Of a stretch of DNA of 64,000 nt, positions 23,485 through 33,661 are shown one piece after another (positions within the stretch are counted from its first letter, which is position 1; every line of letters begins with the position of its first letter). The stretch is from assembly GCA_036346395.1 (NCBI GenBank), contig CM070594.1:23903385-23967384 (forward strand), written 5' to 3'. Both the position numbers and the translations under genes were made by a program. This stretch comes from Hsuehochloa calcarea (lineage: Eukaryota; Streptophyta; Magnoliopsida; Poales; Poaceae). Below the pieces are notes generated by a model. That model was not told the origin of the DNA. It ran no database searches and worked only from the letters and a program-made list of their open reading frames with translations.

Positions 23485-25749
23485 CGTAACACCTCGACTA
23501 TAAGGAAGTCAAGATGTCACCTACAACCACTACTCTTTAGAAGAATAACATCAAATCACATGACCAAAGTTAATCAAGTAGAAAGATTATACTAAACAAG
23601 AATTCATCATCGTGTTTAATCAATGGAATAGAAATAAACAATTCGAGAGATAAGGTAGTTATGACCAAACCGGCTTATTACAATTCAACACAAGTCATAA
23701 TTAACGACAAGAAAAGTCCTCAAAATGTTTGGTTTATGGTAGTGAGTGCATCGTGATGAACTACCCTCCACAAGATCATTCTTCCTTGTCATTTACCTAA
23801 ATAAAACAACAAAGCAAGAATGAGCCAAAGACTCAGCAAGTAACTGTATGTAACAATCAAACATTCCATGAACAATATATCACAATCATCATTTGAACCT
23901 TTACTGGAAACGAATTTATGAATGGATGAAGTGGAATGATGCATTGAAGGAATTGGACATAATGCAAGATATATGCAGTATAGCGAGTGAAACACCCGTC
24001 GGTGTTCACTTAAAGTAATCGTATGAAGAACGTTTCATACGATCGTCCAACGTGGCCCACATTGGAATGGTGGACTCACGTAACATGGCCCACATTGGAA
24101 TGATGGACTCATGTACCCATTTCGAATTGATGGGATTTTCAAGTGCCCATCTTTGGAATTGATGGGTCTTACAAATGTAATTTATGCATGTCATGATGTG
24201 ATCCCATGGCAATATTGAATAGTACTCATAATTGAAAAGAAACACATGGCATTCATCTACAAGTACGAACAAGTATAATCATTCACTCACACATCACATT
24301 TTTGCATCAAACATAGTATACAAGGTACTTGCAGATATCAACATCATGAACAAGGCACAAAACATTCATGTAAACAACATATCATTATGCATACAAGATT
24401 TGCCTTTTGCGTAGTGACTCGTTAGCGTGCAACGGGTGTTCCCACACGGGATGTCTCACCGCCTACACAAGCATGTTCCCAAAATAAGAACAACGATAAA
24501 ACACTGCTACCGATGTTCTACAATAACCCCTGACTATTCAATATACCGCATAGACCCAAATTGAAAATAAACTATTCTCGCCGATTTCAGCCCTTATGAG
24601 CAGCGGTACGAGAAAAAGCATATTTAATTATCTGGAACTCGAAACGACACGAAACCAGTGCCCAGATTTTCTTAACTTAACTGGATACAAAACTCTAGTT
24701 GATGGTAAACTCTAATTCGGCCAATACAGAGGTCTAATCATCCAATGAAAAACTATAATTGCAGTCTGCCCAGAATTCAGAACAGCCCGAAAGAAAAGGC
24801 TCTAACTTTTAAACCACTGATCCAAATAAAGTGATTTTTATCAGCCTGGAAACATGGTGAAAGTATATTCATAAACCTAGCTGGGTGGCCGACCTGATTC
24901 TGACTCTAACTAGATCAAAACCTAGGTGCAACCGACTATACCCAGCAATTCTGGCAGACAGACCAGCACGTAGTAAAACAGTCATAACTTTTAATCTACT
25001 GTGTGAAAATTCGTGATCCAGGTCCCAAAAGAAAGCTAATGAAACCAAGAACATATCTCTAGGAGAGGTCAACCCGAGATTCGGCCTCTAAAGGGTCGAA
25101 ACTGGCCGCGCAAGAAGACAGATGCGTTCTGGAATCTCCAGGACAGAACCCGATTTAGATCTAATCCATCAATAAACAATAAAACCGAATCAAACTACCA
25201 CTAAAAACCTTCGTTACCCTTGAAGACCCGTGGGACGACGATGATCCGCTGCCCGAAGATCCTCCTCTCTTCTCCTCCCTTCTTTCTCCAAAGAACGGCC
25301 ACCCGATGACGACGAACGACGTCGACGGCGGCGGGGAATGGAGATGATGGAGGGGCCCTTGAGGAGAAGCGACGGGGATCACCGGGGATAGCACCATCAC
25401 CGCGAGGAGGCGCCATGGAGCAGCAAGGAGGCCGGCTTGGTGGAGGGAGGAGGCGGCCAAGGGGAGGGAGGAGATAGGGCGGCTAGGGTTTGGGGGAGTG
25501 GTGCCCCCTTTGGCCGGCCTACATGGGCCGGCGGCCCCTCTTGGGCCACTGGGCGCGACCTGCGGCCCAAAGTTGACGCTAAATACAATTACCCCCGCTG
25601 TTTGGAAAATCCGTCGAAAGATGTTTCTTTTACTCCTCCGACTTCTTTCTTTTACCGATTCGCTTCAGGAAAGTTGTAAATCTCGTTTTCGAATAAAATT
25701 CCCAGATAATTGAAACGATACAACCTAGCTGGATAAATGAGGTATTACA
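23485..25749 (-). repeat. X3 5' LTR
   Basis: 2,265 bp, nearly identical to 17153-19410. On the minus strand: TGTAATACCTC at 25749, GC-rich leader to about 25225, GTAACG donor-like signal beginning at 25217, candidate exon 24462-24400, mini-hairpins, acceptor-like signal near 23800, end at 23485. In this copy the base after the candidate exon makes AT instead of GT (plus GAT against GAC in the other LTR). Confidence 0.9.
24400..24462 (-). other. Candidate spliced leader exon in X3 5' LTR
   Basis: 63 nt, preceded on the minus strand by CTTGTGTAG. Its 3' boundary reads GGCAA|AT, whereas the 3' LTR copy (18063-18126) reads GGCAA|GT, so this donor is lost by one transition in this copy. Confidence 0.4.
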
Positions 25750-25754
25750 GCAGC

Positions 25755-27704
25755 CGACTAATTGGCATGCATTCTTTCCTTATGCACTCATGTCGTATGC
25801 ATGTGTTAGCATTGCCACATGCAAACTGGTATTTTTAGTGGCACTTCCGATCAAGGAAATGAGGAACGTGGGAGCCACCAAAAGAAGAAGAAAAGAGGAG
25901 GAAGGAAAGAGGGAGAGGAAGAAGTCGGGATCCGGGTTTTTTCGTAGCGTGGTAACGATCTGGTTTTCCTCTCCGTTTTGTTAATTTATTTAGATATTGG
26001 AATTGAGATTAGAGAGGGGTTTTAGAATTTGTCTATTCGGGGGAAACCGACTACTAGATCTGTTTAGTCTGCTATTATGTTGTACAATTAATTTGGGTAC
26101 CTTAGTGGCAAATTTTGGGAATATCATTTACTAGTTAATTCTAGAGGATTTTGATAGCTTTCTGTAGAATATTTAATCATATCGATCGGATGATTAAAGT
26201 TTAAGTTATGAATTTTGTAAGCCTGCTGTCTAGGGAGTTGTCATCTTTTGGCATCATCTGGGTAGACTGTAGATTAAAATTAGTAAATGAGCTAATTAGG
26301 GTTTTTGATCTACATGAAAGGTATAGATAATTGTCTAAGGATTCTAGACAGTCCAAAAACATAAATTTTGGTTGGGGAAAACGGAAGTTATGAAAAAAAA
26401 GTAAACCTACTATCTAGAAAAAAATGTAGGTTGTTTCGTGAGGATTCCAGAAAGTCTTGGTTGGATGAACCTGGAGTTCGGATTAATAAATTAGAGACAT
26501 TTTACTACTGGGACAACAGGTCGTATGTCTGGTAGATTTGGGTTAATTTGGCGGTTTGGTGTAAACATACGAGGTCGATTAGTGTGATGGGTTGGTGCTG
26601 TGATGATGTGATTTTGATAATATTTTTGAGTGTGTGTTATTACTTGCTTGTTCAGGAACTGTGGCCTCATGCGTTGTGCCACAATTTCGTCATTCGGCTT
26701 CGAACGGCTAAGAGGCAAGTGCATGGTAGAGTGGTGAACAACGGGTTGTTCACCACTGTCGTTGACATTACTTATCATGCTATTTGTTAAGCTTATTCTT
26801 ATGCATGATATTGATGATATTGAGTGAATAAGATTACGAAATTGAGTTAATGGGAATGAGCTATTGAGTTAATGATATGAATTATGTTGATGAATAATTA
26901 AAGATGCTGCGTCATTTACATTTATCATGACAGGAGTTGCACGAGCCAGGTTGGTGAGAAAGTCATGTAACTATTCCGGTGAGGTCGGTGAGAAAGATAC
27001 ATGTCTAGTCCGGAGTGCTCTAGATAAAATCATACTTCAGTGGGGACTTCACGGGAGTGAAGGATAGAGTGTGTCATCGACGGGTGAACACTCCGCTATA
27101 CCGGTATTAGCTGATGAGATGCATATGAGCATGAGCATGATGGTGCATTCACATATATGAGTAAATTGTTAAATTGTGCAACTTTACCTATATAGAATAT
27201 GGCTTGTTTGTTTGAGAATGAGAATGACATCAACTAAATGGATGATGATGATAACTTTGATTATGGTTAATAAACTATTATTTATGGCTTTATTATGTAT
27301 TTGCTGAGTCTTGGACTCATTCTTGCTCTATTGTTGTTTTTAGGTGATCATTGATGACGTTTTACTCGGGAAGGGCTAGCGCACTTGGAATCATGCACTT
27401 CACGTAATTAGTTGATTCATTGGACATGAGAACTTTTAGAATAACATGCAGATTTATATCTAGGACATGATGGTATTGAATAACCTTAGATGCTTGGTTT
27501 ATGTTAATCTTGGTTTATTATTTTGCTATGCTCCTAGGACTAGTTTATCTATGATTGTCATAGTATTATGCTTGTGTTATTGTGACCCGTGGATGGGTTT
27601 TAATGTTGACATGCTTGCTGTAATTTTATAGTAAGTTGATGTAAATTAGATGGTTAGAGTAATTTAGTGACATTCTAGGCTCAATGTTGGGCTGTGGTGT
27701 TACA
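25755..27704 (+). repeat. Y1 5' LTR, second piece
   Basis: Resumes after X3. Contains purine-rich leader (25850-25930), donor-like GTAACG at 25952, 182-bp units marked by AGTTATG at 26204 and 26386, acceptor-like TTGTTCAG ending at 26655, candidate exon 26656-26718, palindrome TATACCGGTA at 27097-27106, the GAGTC-TTG-GACTC stem with branch-point and T-tract (27301-27343), and the LTR end TGTGGTGTTACA at 27704. A 40895-41917 copy in the 3' LTR is nearly identical. Confidence 0.87.
26656..26718 (+). other. Candidate spliced leader exon in Y1 LTR
   Basis: 63 nt between TTGCTTGTTCAG and GTGCATGG. Upstream donor candidate at 25952, downstream acceptor TTTTTAG ending at 27343. Sequence differs from the X exons but position, length and flanks agree. 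Confidence 0.45.
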
Positions 27705-27706
27705 GT

Positions 27707-27718
27707 TGGTATCAGAGC
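27707..27718 (+). other. Primer-binding site (Y1)
   Basis: TGGTATCAGAGC two bases after the LTR end, intact. Confidence 0.92.
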
Positions 27719-30700
27719 GGGCTTTAGATCCGTGATGAATAGATTAACAACTTAGGTAAATTTAATTTGGTAAAATTTGCTTTAGGACCGGTAAAATAAA
27801 CTAAAATTTGCTAATGGCTAATTAACTTAAAATTTGACACACTGGTGCACAGTAGGATGGGACTGGGCAAAGTATTACATTTGTGTTTCCGTTATGTCGT
27901 ATTATTGATTTATGTTATGAGTGAATTTGTATTCTTATGATTTGATGACATGATTGGTATGTGCGATGATAGTCGAAGTTGTGGGGTAGAGATATTGGTT
28001 GTGGCCATGGGCATGGCCAAGTTGACCCACCGTTCGTGGTGTGGGAATGGTAAAGGGTTTTCTCGGGTAACTTAGTCACAAAGGTTGAGGATGAGTTTCC
28101 TTGGAAAGGTTGTTGTTTTCCCTGAGTTGCATTTGGTTATTCTGATTACTCTTTTTTATGAACTTTCTTTGGATAGCGGTTACAATGCAGTTGTTGTGTT
28201 CTATTGGTCTTTATTGGTTCCATAAAGTGATTATTTGATCGCCCGACGTTGATCCGTTGTTGTTTCTTCTGAACTCCGTTAATTTGCAAGATTGTTCTTT
28301 TAATGAGAATTCTGTCTTTCTTGTTGGGAAAGATGATTCATTTATTTCACTTGGTATTTTGAATAACGGAAATAATCAATTGTAAGTTCTTTATCACGTG
28401 GAATGTTGATTTTACGTAGCTCTTTTGGAGTAATTTGAGCGTTGAAGTTGATGCCTCTCTTTTATGAAAGAAAGTATTAAAAACCTTGTCATGATTAAGT
28501 GAGAGATTTTAATCGTAGAAAATTAATTGATATGGTATTGGCTATCAAGTTGGGTATGTAGCGTGGTGAATAATTAATCTTAACTAGTATCCTTGAAAGT
28601 GTAGTTGATTAATTTGAGCTTGTTTTATAGTAGTTCTTGATGAACTGTGACTATGATTATGTCTATATCTAATTGGAGTCAAAGGAGATATTAACAAACG
28701 TGGAGCATTGATGAATTGGTTTGTCCATTAAAGTTGTTTATATTGCTAAACTTATTGGATTATTTGGTCTCAATGGATGAAATTAACTGTGTGGGAAGAG
28801 AAAGTTGAAGAGATGCTCGATCAGAGGTGGAACGGTTGAATGTGCGTTTGTAAATGTTCTTGTGATTGGAAAAGGAAAGTAGGTAGCAATTAGACTTCAT
28901 AATGAAGCCAGTTGATAACAATAATGGTTGGAGTGCAATTGTTGTGTGTTGAAGTTTGGTGTTGAGCATCACTAAGAGTTGAATTGATGGGATATAATAG
29001 GTGACTTATGTTTACATGATGCTAAAATTATTGGATAATAGTATGTCCTTGATGAAAGGGTTTTGATAGAAGCTTTTAATTTGTGTTGTAGATCTCCTAT
29101 AAAATAAAGTGGTTATTGTATTGAGGTTGTAAGGTTTTGGTATACTCTCAATTTAAGGATGTGATGATAAAGTAGTATGGAATAATTTGGTGTGCCTTTA
29201 GGGGGTGTTATAATAGAGGAGTAGACAATGACGATTCTTATTAAGGGTGTATTATTCTTGATATTAGTAAGATTGTCAGCAGTAGATTGTGAGTGTGTTT
29301 TTGATTCTGCTTAAAAAGGGTAATTTGATAGTCTTTGATGGTATAGCTTAAATGAAATATTTTGAGCTTTGCGTTCGTGAACTTTTGGAGTTCATGATTT
29401 ATGTAGTAGCTAAAGTTAGTTTGAGCAAGTGACCTGTTGAAAAACTTTACTGGTTCTTAAGTGATTCATGTGATTTGGTCTTAAGAGCTCTTCTTGTTTG
29501 TGTTGGTAAGGTGAAGTTATAATCAAAGTAAATTATTTTCTTTGTTAATTAAAGAGTGTAGCAGAGGTATTTGAGGTTGGAATCAAGTTTTGTAACTTAC
29601 AGCTTATTGAAGTGTGCTTAACCTTTATGTTTTGCCGCATAAGAGTTCCTTGAGTTTCAATCGCAATGCTTTATTCTTATTTGAGATTTGATATTCTCTT
29701 CTTGTGGGACATATGCCCACAACGGTGGTTTCCTCTTTTCCTTTCCGAGATTATTACTATTTGACTATTTCTATTGGTCTTGTGCTTACTGCGAGTGGTA
29801 AATATTTTTGTTTGTGTTGAAAATTATTTTTATTTCCCTCTTCTTTTGAGAAAGGAATAATCAATTTGTTTTACAAAACCTTATAGAGTGTATAGTGACA
29901 ACTGGTTAGTAGTGGTCAAGTATATGATGTTGGGCAACCTTGGGTTGCAAGTTAGATGAGGAGCATTGGAGGATGAATTGGTGTCGTGATATAAATCTTG
30001 TAGAGTATTGGATGTAAAAGGAATGATGGTTGTTAGAGAAATACTGATTGTGATCCAAGAACATTTGTTCATGTTGATGGAAAATTGGCATTATCAAAAG
30101 TTTGAATATTAGTCAATTAGTTAGGGGATTGCGAATGTGTATATTGGGGCCGTGTAGGTGAAATTGAATGGTGTGGTTTAGTGAGGGTCCAAGATTGATG
30201 AAGTTAATCGCTTTGAACGACCACTTGATTAGTTAGGAATGTTGATATTAGTGACTTGGGTTATTGTTTGAGTTGTGTGAAGTTTGGTAATCGAATCTGA
30301 GGATTTCCTATCAATTATACCTGAAATTCATTGAAGGAGACTTGAGGTTGAATTTGGGCTTTGCATTTTTTTATGCTAGAACCCTGGTGGCCCAAGGATT
30401 AGGTGTAGAAGTAGTAAAACAATGTGTATTCTGAATAGTGTGATAATCATTGATAGCATCTTTTGGGTGTAGTAAATGAGTGCGTGTGCTGTGAATTTCA
30501 GGTTAAATATCCTTAAAGGATTGAGGTGGTGTGTTTGTTGGTGAAATCTTTATTGAGGTGCGCTGGGAAGTATTTCTCAAAATAATTCCTTTGGTGGGGG
30601 AGTAGACTAGAGTATCTTTTTATGGAATAGTACAACCCCCTCTAGATGAGTGTGGTTGTGGCTTTCGGATTGAGCAACGCTTGGGGTTGTCAATTTAAGA

Positions 30701-31200
30701 GAAATAAGTTAGTGTGTTATACGATGATTTGGAATCCCATGGTTTAAGAGAAAGTTTTTTTGTAAAAGAAAAAAAATTAAGAAAAGAATGTCCTCTTCGT
30801 TAGTGAAATGTTCTCTTGATTATTGTTTGAGCTGTGTGTTTATGACAGAGGTCATTTACAATTTGAGTTGGCTTTATGTTGGCATGTGATTCTTTTGGTT
30901 TAGAAAAAAAAGGAAGTGATTGATTTGGGCATTCTAGTGTTTTCTCCTTTGGCTTACATGGTTTTTATTGGCAAACTACCTATTTAGAAAATGGAAAGGT
31001 TTTCGTGATTAATCTTTGATTTGGTATTTGACTATTCGGTTGGGGAGTGGGTAATGCGTGGTTGCGATGAGAATCCTTTGTTTTCAGTTGGGTTCTATTT
31101 TGTAAAAGAGTTTGTTTGAAACCAGTTCGGTTGTGCGTTCCTCGTTAAAGGAGGTGCTCCTTACAAATGTGAAGTGGTTGATTGGGAGACGGAACAGGAG
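27719..31200 (+). repeat. Y1 interior, left part, non-coding
   Basis: No gag or pol domain. The leader 27719-27960 matches the Y2 leader (63714-63960). At 27970-28020 a GGTAGAGATATTGGTTGTGG stretch lies where Y2 has its Arg/Gly-rich gag start and may be its decayed form. From about 28300 the sequence is alignable by eye to the X4 interior: GCGAGTGGTAA...CCTCTTCTTTTGAGAAAGGA (29790-29850 against 35390-35455) and TCTCCTTTGG...CTATTTAGAAAATGGA (30945-30990 against 37300-37350). Interrupted by X4 after AGGAG. Confidence 0.7.
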
Positions 31201-31579
31201 TGTAATACCCCGAAGGTGATTCGGCTTATTAGAAGAAGTTTCGGAAGAGGGAGCTAATCGAAAAACCAGAATCATCTTTTCACCGGGGGGTTTTCTGTGA
31301 TTTCACGGCAACCTGGGCCTAGGCCACGGCCCAGGAGGGACCCATGTGGTGGCTGGCCATAAGGGGGTTCCCACCCCCAAACCCTAAACTCCACATTTCT
31401 CTCCCCCTTCCCCCTTTGGAGCCGCCGCCACCTTTCCCCATTGCTGTGTGCCGCTTTGTACGTCGATTTTGGGTAAGATGCATTCGTTTTATGTCCTATC
31501 CATCTCTTAGAAAGTTGTAGGTATTGTTCTTAGCTTTCCATAGCCACCGAGATCACGTGATTCCGCCTTACGGTTTAGG

Positions 31580-32310
31580 AGATATGATTTGTTTAGTGCG
31601 CGCTGTTCTGTCTGTCTGACGAGAAGGATCTGTCGGCTTGATCCTAGGTTTTGATTTAGTTAGAGGCATTTCCAGAACCTCCACCCAAATAAGTTATTAT
31701 AGCCCTTTAAATTATCTTTCAAAGCTGATAAAGATCATATCCATTGGATCTGTATAATGACAGTTATGATATTTTCTTTACCACTGTTCTGAATTCTGGG
31801 CAGATAAATGTTAGCGTTTTCATCTATTGTTTAGACTACTGTAGATGCCGAATCTGGGGTTTTGCCCTTCTAGTGTTTTATTTCTGGGAACGTTAGCTTT
31901 CTTTTGGCACCAATATCAGGAAAATCCGATCTGTAGTTTGGGAGATATGAATTTTTGATTGCGATCTGTTCAGTCGGCCTGAAAACTGGGGTCAGTAGGT
32001 TTGTCCCTCGATTTTGTTCAAATTAGGGGCCGAATTAGAACCTTCACCCAACTAAGTTATTGTAGTTCTCGAATTTATATTTCCAAGTTGATAAGGATCA
32101 TTCTCATTGGATCAGTAGGCTAAAAGTTACGTCATTTTATTTATTACTGATCTGTATTCTGGACAGACGTAGATGGGTTGTGTTTAACTGATAATTAACC
32201 CTCTGTTTTGGCCGAATCGGGGGATTCCGTCAACTAATGTTTTGTAGCCTGATCAGTTAAGAATCAGTGAGCACTAGTGTCATGTCTTTTAGAGTTACAG
32301 ACAATTAATG
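31580..32310 (+). repeat. Degenerate 182-bp tandem array in X4 5' LTR
   Basis: Marker words start at 31580, 31762, 31943, 32125 and 32303, giving spacings of 182, 181, 182 and 178 (179 measured at word ends). Around each marker the same sequence order recurs: a GATCA...GGATC stretch, TAGGAG or TAAAAG plus TTATGA, a T-rich run, then CTGTTC or similar, then a GCCGAAT or CCACCCAA segment. Adjacent units are strongly diverged, so the array is old, while alternate units look more alike (a 364-bp higher order). Confidence 0.75.
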
Positions 32311-32473
32311 GTGAATTTTCTCGTACGACTGCCAGAAGTTAGGTAATCTGAACTTTTTTGTGTAGAGGATCAAATTGAACCTTTTGTTTGGTTGGTTTGG
32401 TTAGAGATTGTGGGGGGGCACGTGTAGCATTGTCATACTCGGTTGTCCTCATATCGATCATTTTATATTGTAG

Positions 32474-32538
32474 GCGGTGAAGCGGTGAGTGGAGGGGTAC
32501 CTCAGTTACCTCCCAAACCGTCGCAGCGCGGCAGACAA
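32474..32538 (+). other. Candidate 65-nt spliced leader exon in X4 5' LTR
   Basis: Between TTATATTGTAG and GTAACTTG. If used, intron 1 would be 31473-32473 (about 1.0 kb, containing the 182-bp array) and intron 2 32539-33068 (530 bp, containing the hairpins), with the third exon running through the PBS into the interior. Confidence 0.5.
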
Positions 32539-33383
32539 GTAACTTGTATACTATGATTGATGTATTATGTGATGTGTGAATGAATGATTATATTTGTCCG
32601 TATTTGTAGATGAATGCCATGTGTATCTTTTCATTTATGAGTACTATTCAATCTTGCCATGGGATCACATCATGACATGCATAAATTACCTTTGTAAGAC
32701 CCATCAATTCCAGTATGGGCACTTGAAAATCCCATCAATTCCAGAATGGGTACGTGAGTTCACCATTCCAATGTGAGCCACGTTACGTGAGTCCACCATT
32801 CCAATATGGGCCACGTTGGACGGCCGTATGAAACGTTCTTCATACGGTTACTTTAAGTGAACACCGACGGGTGTTTCACTCGCTATACTGCAGATATTCG
32901 CGATATGTCCAATTCCTTCAATGCATCATTTCACTTCATCCATTCATAGAGTTGTTTCCAATCAATGTTCAAGTTATGATTGTGATAAATTGTTCATGGT
33001 ATGTTTGATTGTTACATACAAGTACTTGCTGAGTCTTTGGCTCATTCTTGCTTTGTTGTTTTATTTAGGTAAATGACAAGGAAGAATGATCTCGTGGAGG
33101 GTAGTTCAACACGATGCACTCACTACCATAATCCAAATATTTTGAGAACTTTTATTGTCGTTATTTATGTCTTGTGTTGAATTGTAATAAGCCATTTTGA
33201 TCATAACTACCGTATCCCTCTGAATTGTTTATTTCCATTCCGTTGATTAAACTTGATGATGAATCCTTGTTTCCGTATATCCTTATTAACTCCTTCACCT
33301 TGTCATGCGTTTTGATGTTATTATTCTAAAGAGTAGTGATTGTAGGTGACATCTTGACTTCCTTATAGTCAGGGTGTTACAGT

Positions 33384-33395
33384 TGGTATCAGAGC
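33384..33395 (+). other. Primer-binding site (X4)
   Basis: TGGTATCAGAGC, two bases after the LTR end, intact. Confidence 0.93.
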
Positions 33396-33606
33396 GGGCT
33401 TTAGGTCCGTGGTTCATTCAAACATATTAAATTGACACACTGTGCACATTAGGAAGGGTTGTGTAAACTGTTGCTTCCGCATTTCAATTGTGGTGACTCG
33501 AGTATTGAGTCGTTGTTAAATTGTGTTGTGCTATGATGTGTTAATCCATGATATGATGTGATAACCTCTATCTATGAAATTATTCTATGATCGTCATGAG
33601 ATGATC

Positions 33607-33608
<2 letters not shown>

Positions 33609-33658
<50 letters not shown>
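33609..33658 (+). repeat. (AT)n microsatellite in X4 interior
   Basis: About 25 uninterrupted AT units. The same site in X1 (2923-2938) is short and interrupted, so the tract expanded in X4. Confidence 0.95.

Positions 33659-33661
<3 letters not shown>

Larger units (their letters stand above)
17153..25749 (-). mobile_element. X3: non-autonomous gypsy element with X-type LTRs
   Basis: 8,597 bp, flanked by a perfect TSD GCAGC (17148-17152 and 25750-25754). LTRs 17153-19410 and 23485-25749 are nearly identical. PBS and PPT are present on the minus strand. The 4.07 kb interior contains none of gag, protease, RT, RNase H or integrase, and is homologous in reverse to the X4 interior (for example 21540-21600 against 35385-35460). 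The element keeps every cis-acting feature needed for mobility but no proteins, so it would need a helper such as X2. Confidence 0.88.
31201..33381 (+). repeat. X4 5' LTR
   Basis: 2,181 bp, TGTAATACCC to GGGTGTTACA. Parts in order: short 5' region; leader rich in CCCCC and CCGCCGCC (31370-31460); GGGTAAG donor-like signal at 31473; five degenerate units marked by AGATATG, AGTTATG, AGATATG, AGTTACG and AATTAATG at 31580, 31762, 31943, 32125 and 32303; TATTGTAG ending at 32473; 65-nt candidate exon; mini-hairpins (32697-32820); branch-point, T-tract and TTTATTTAG (33026-33068). Best copy for studying LTR architecture. Confidence 0.93.
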
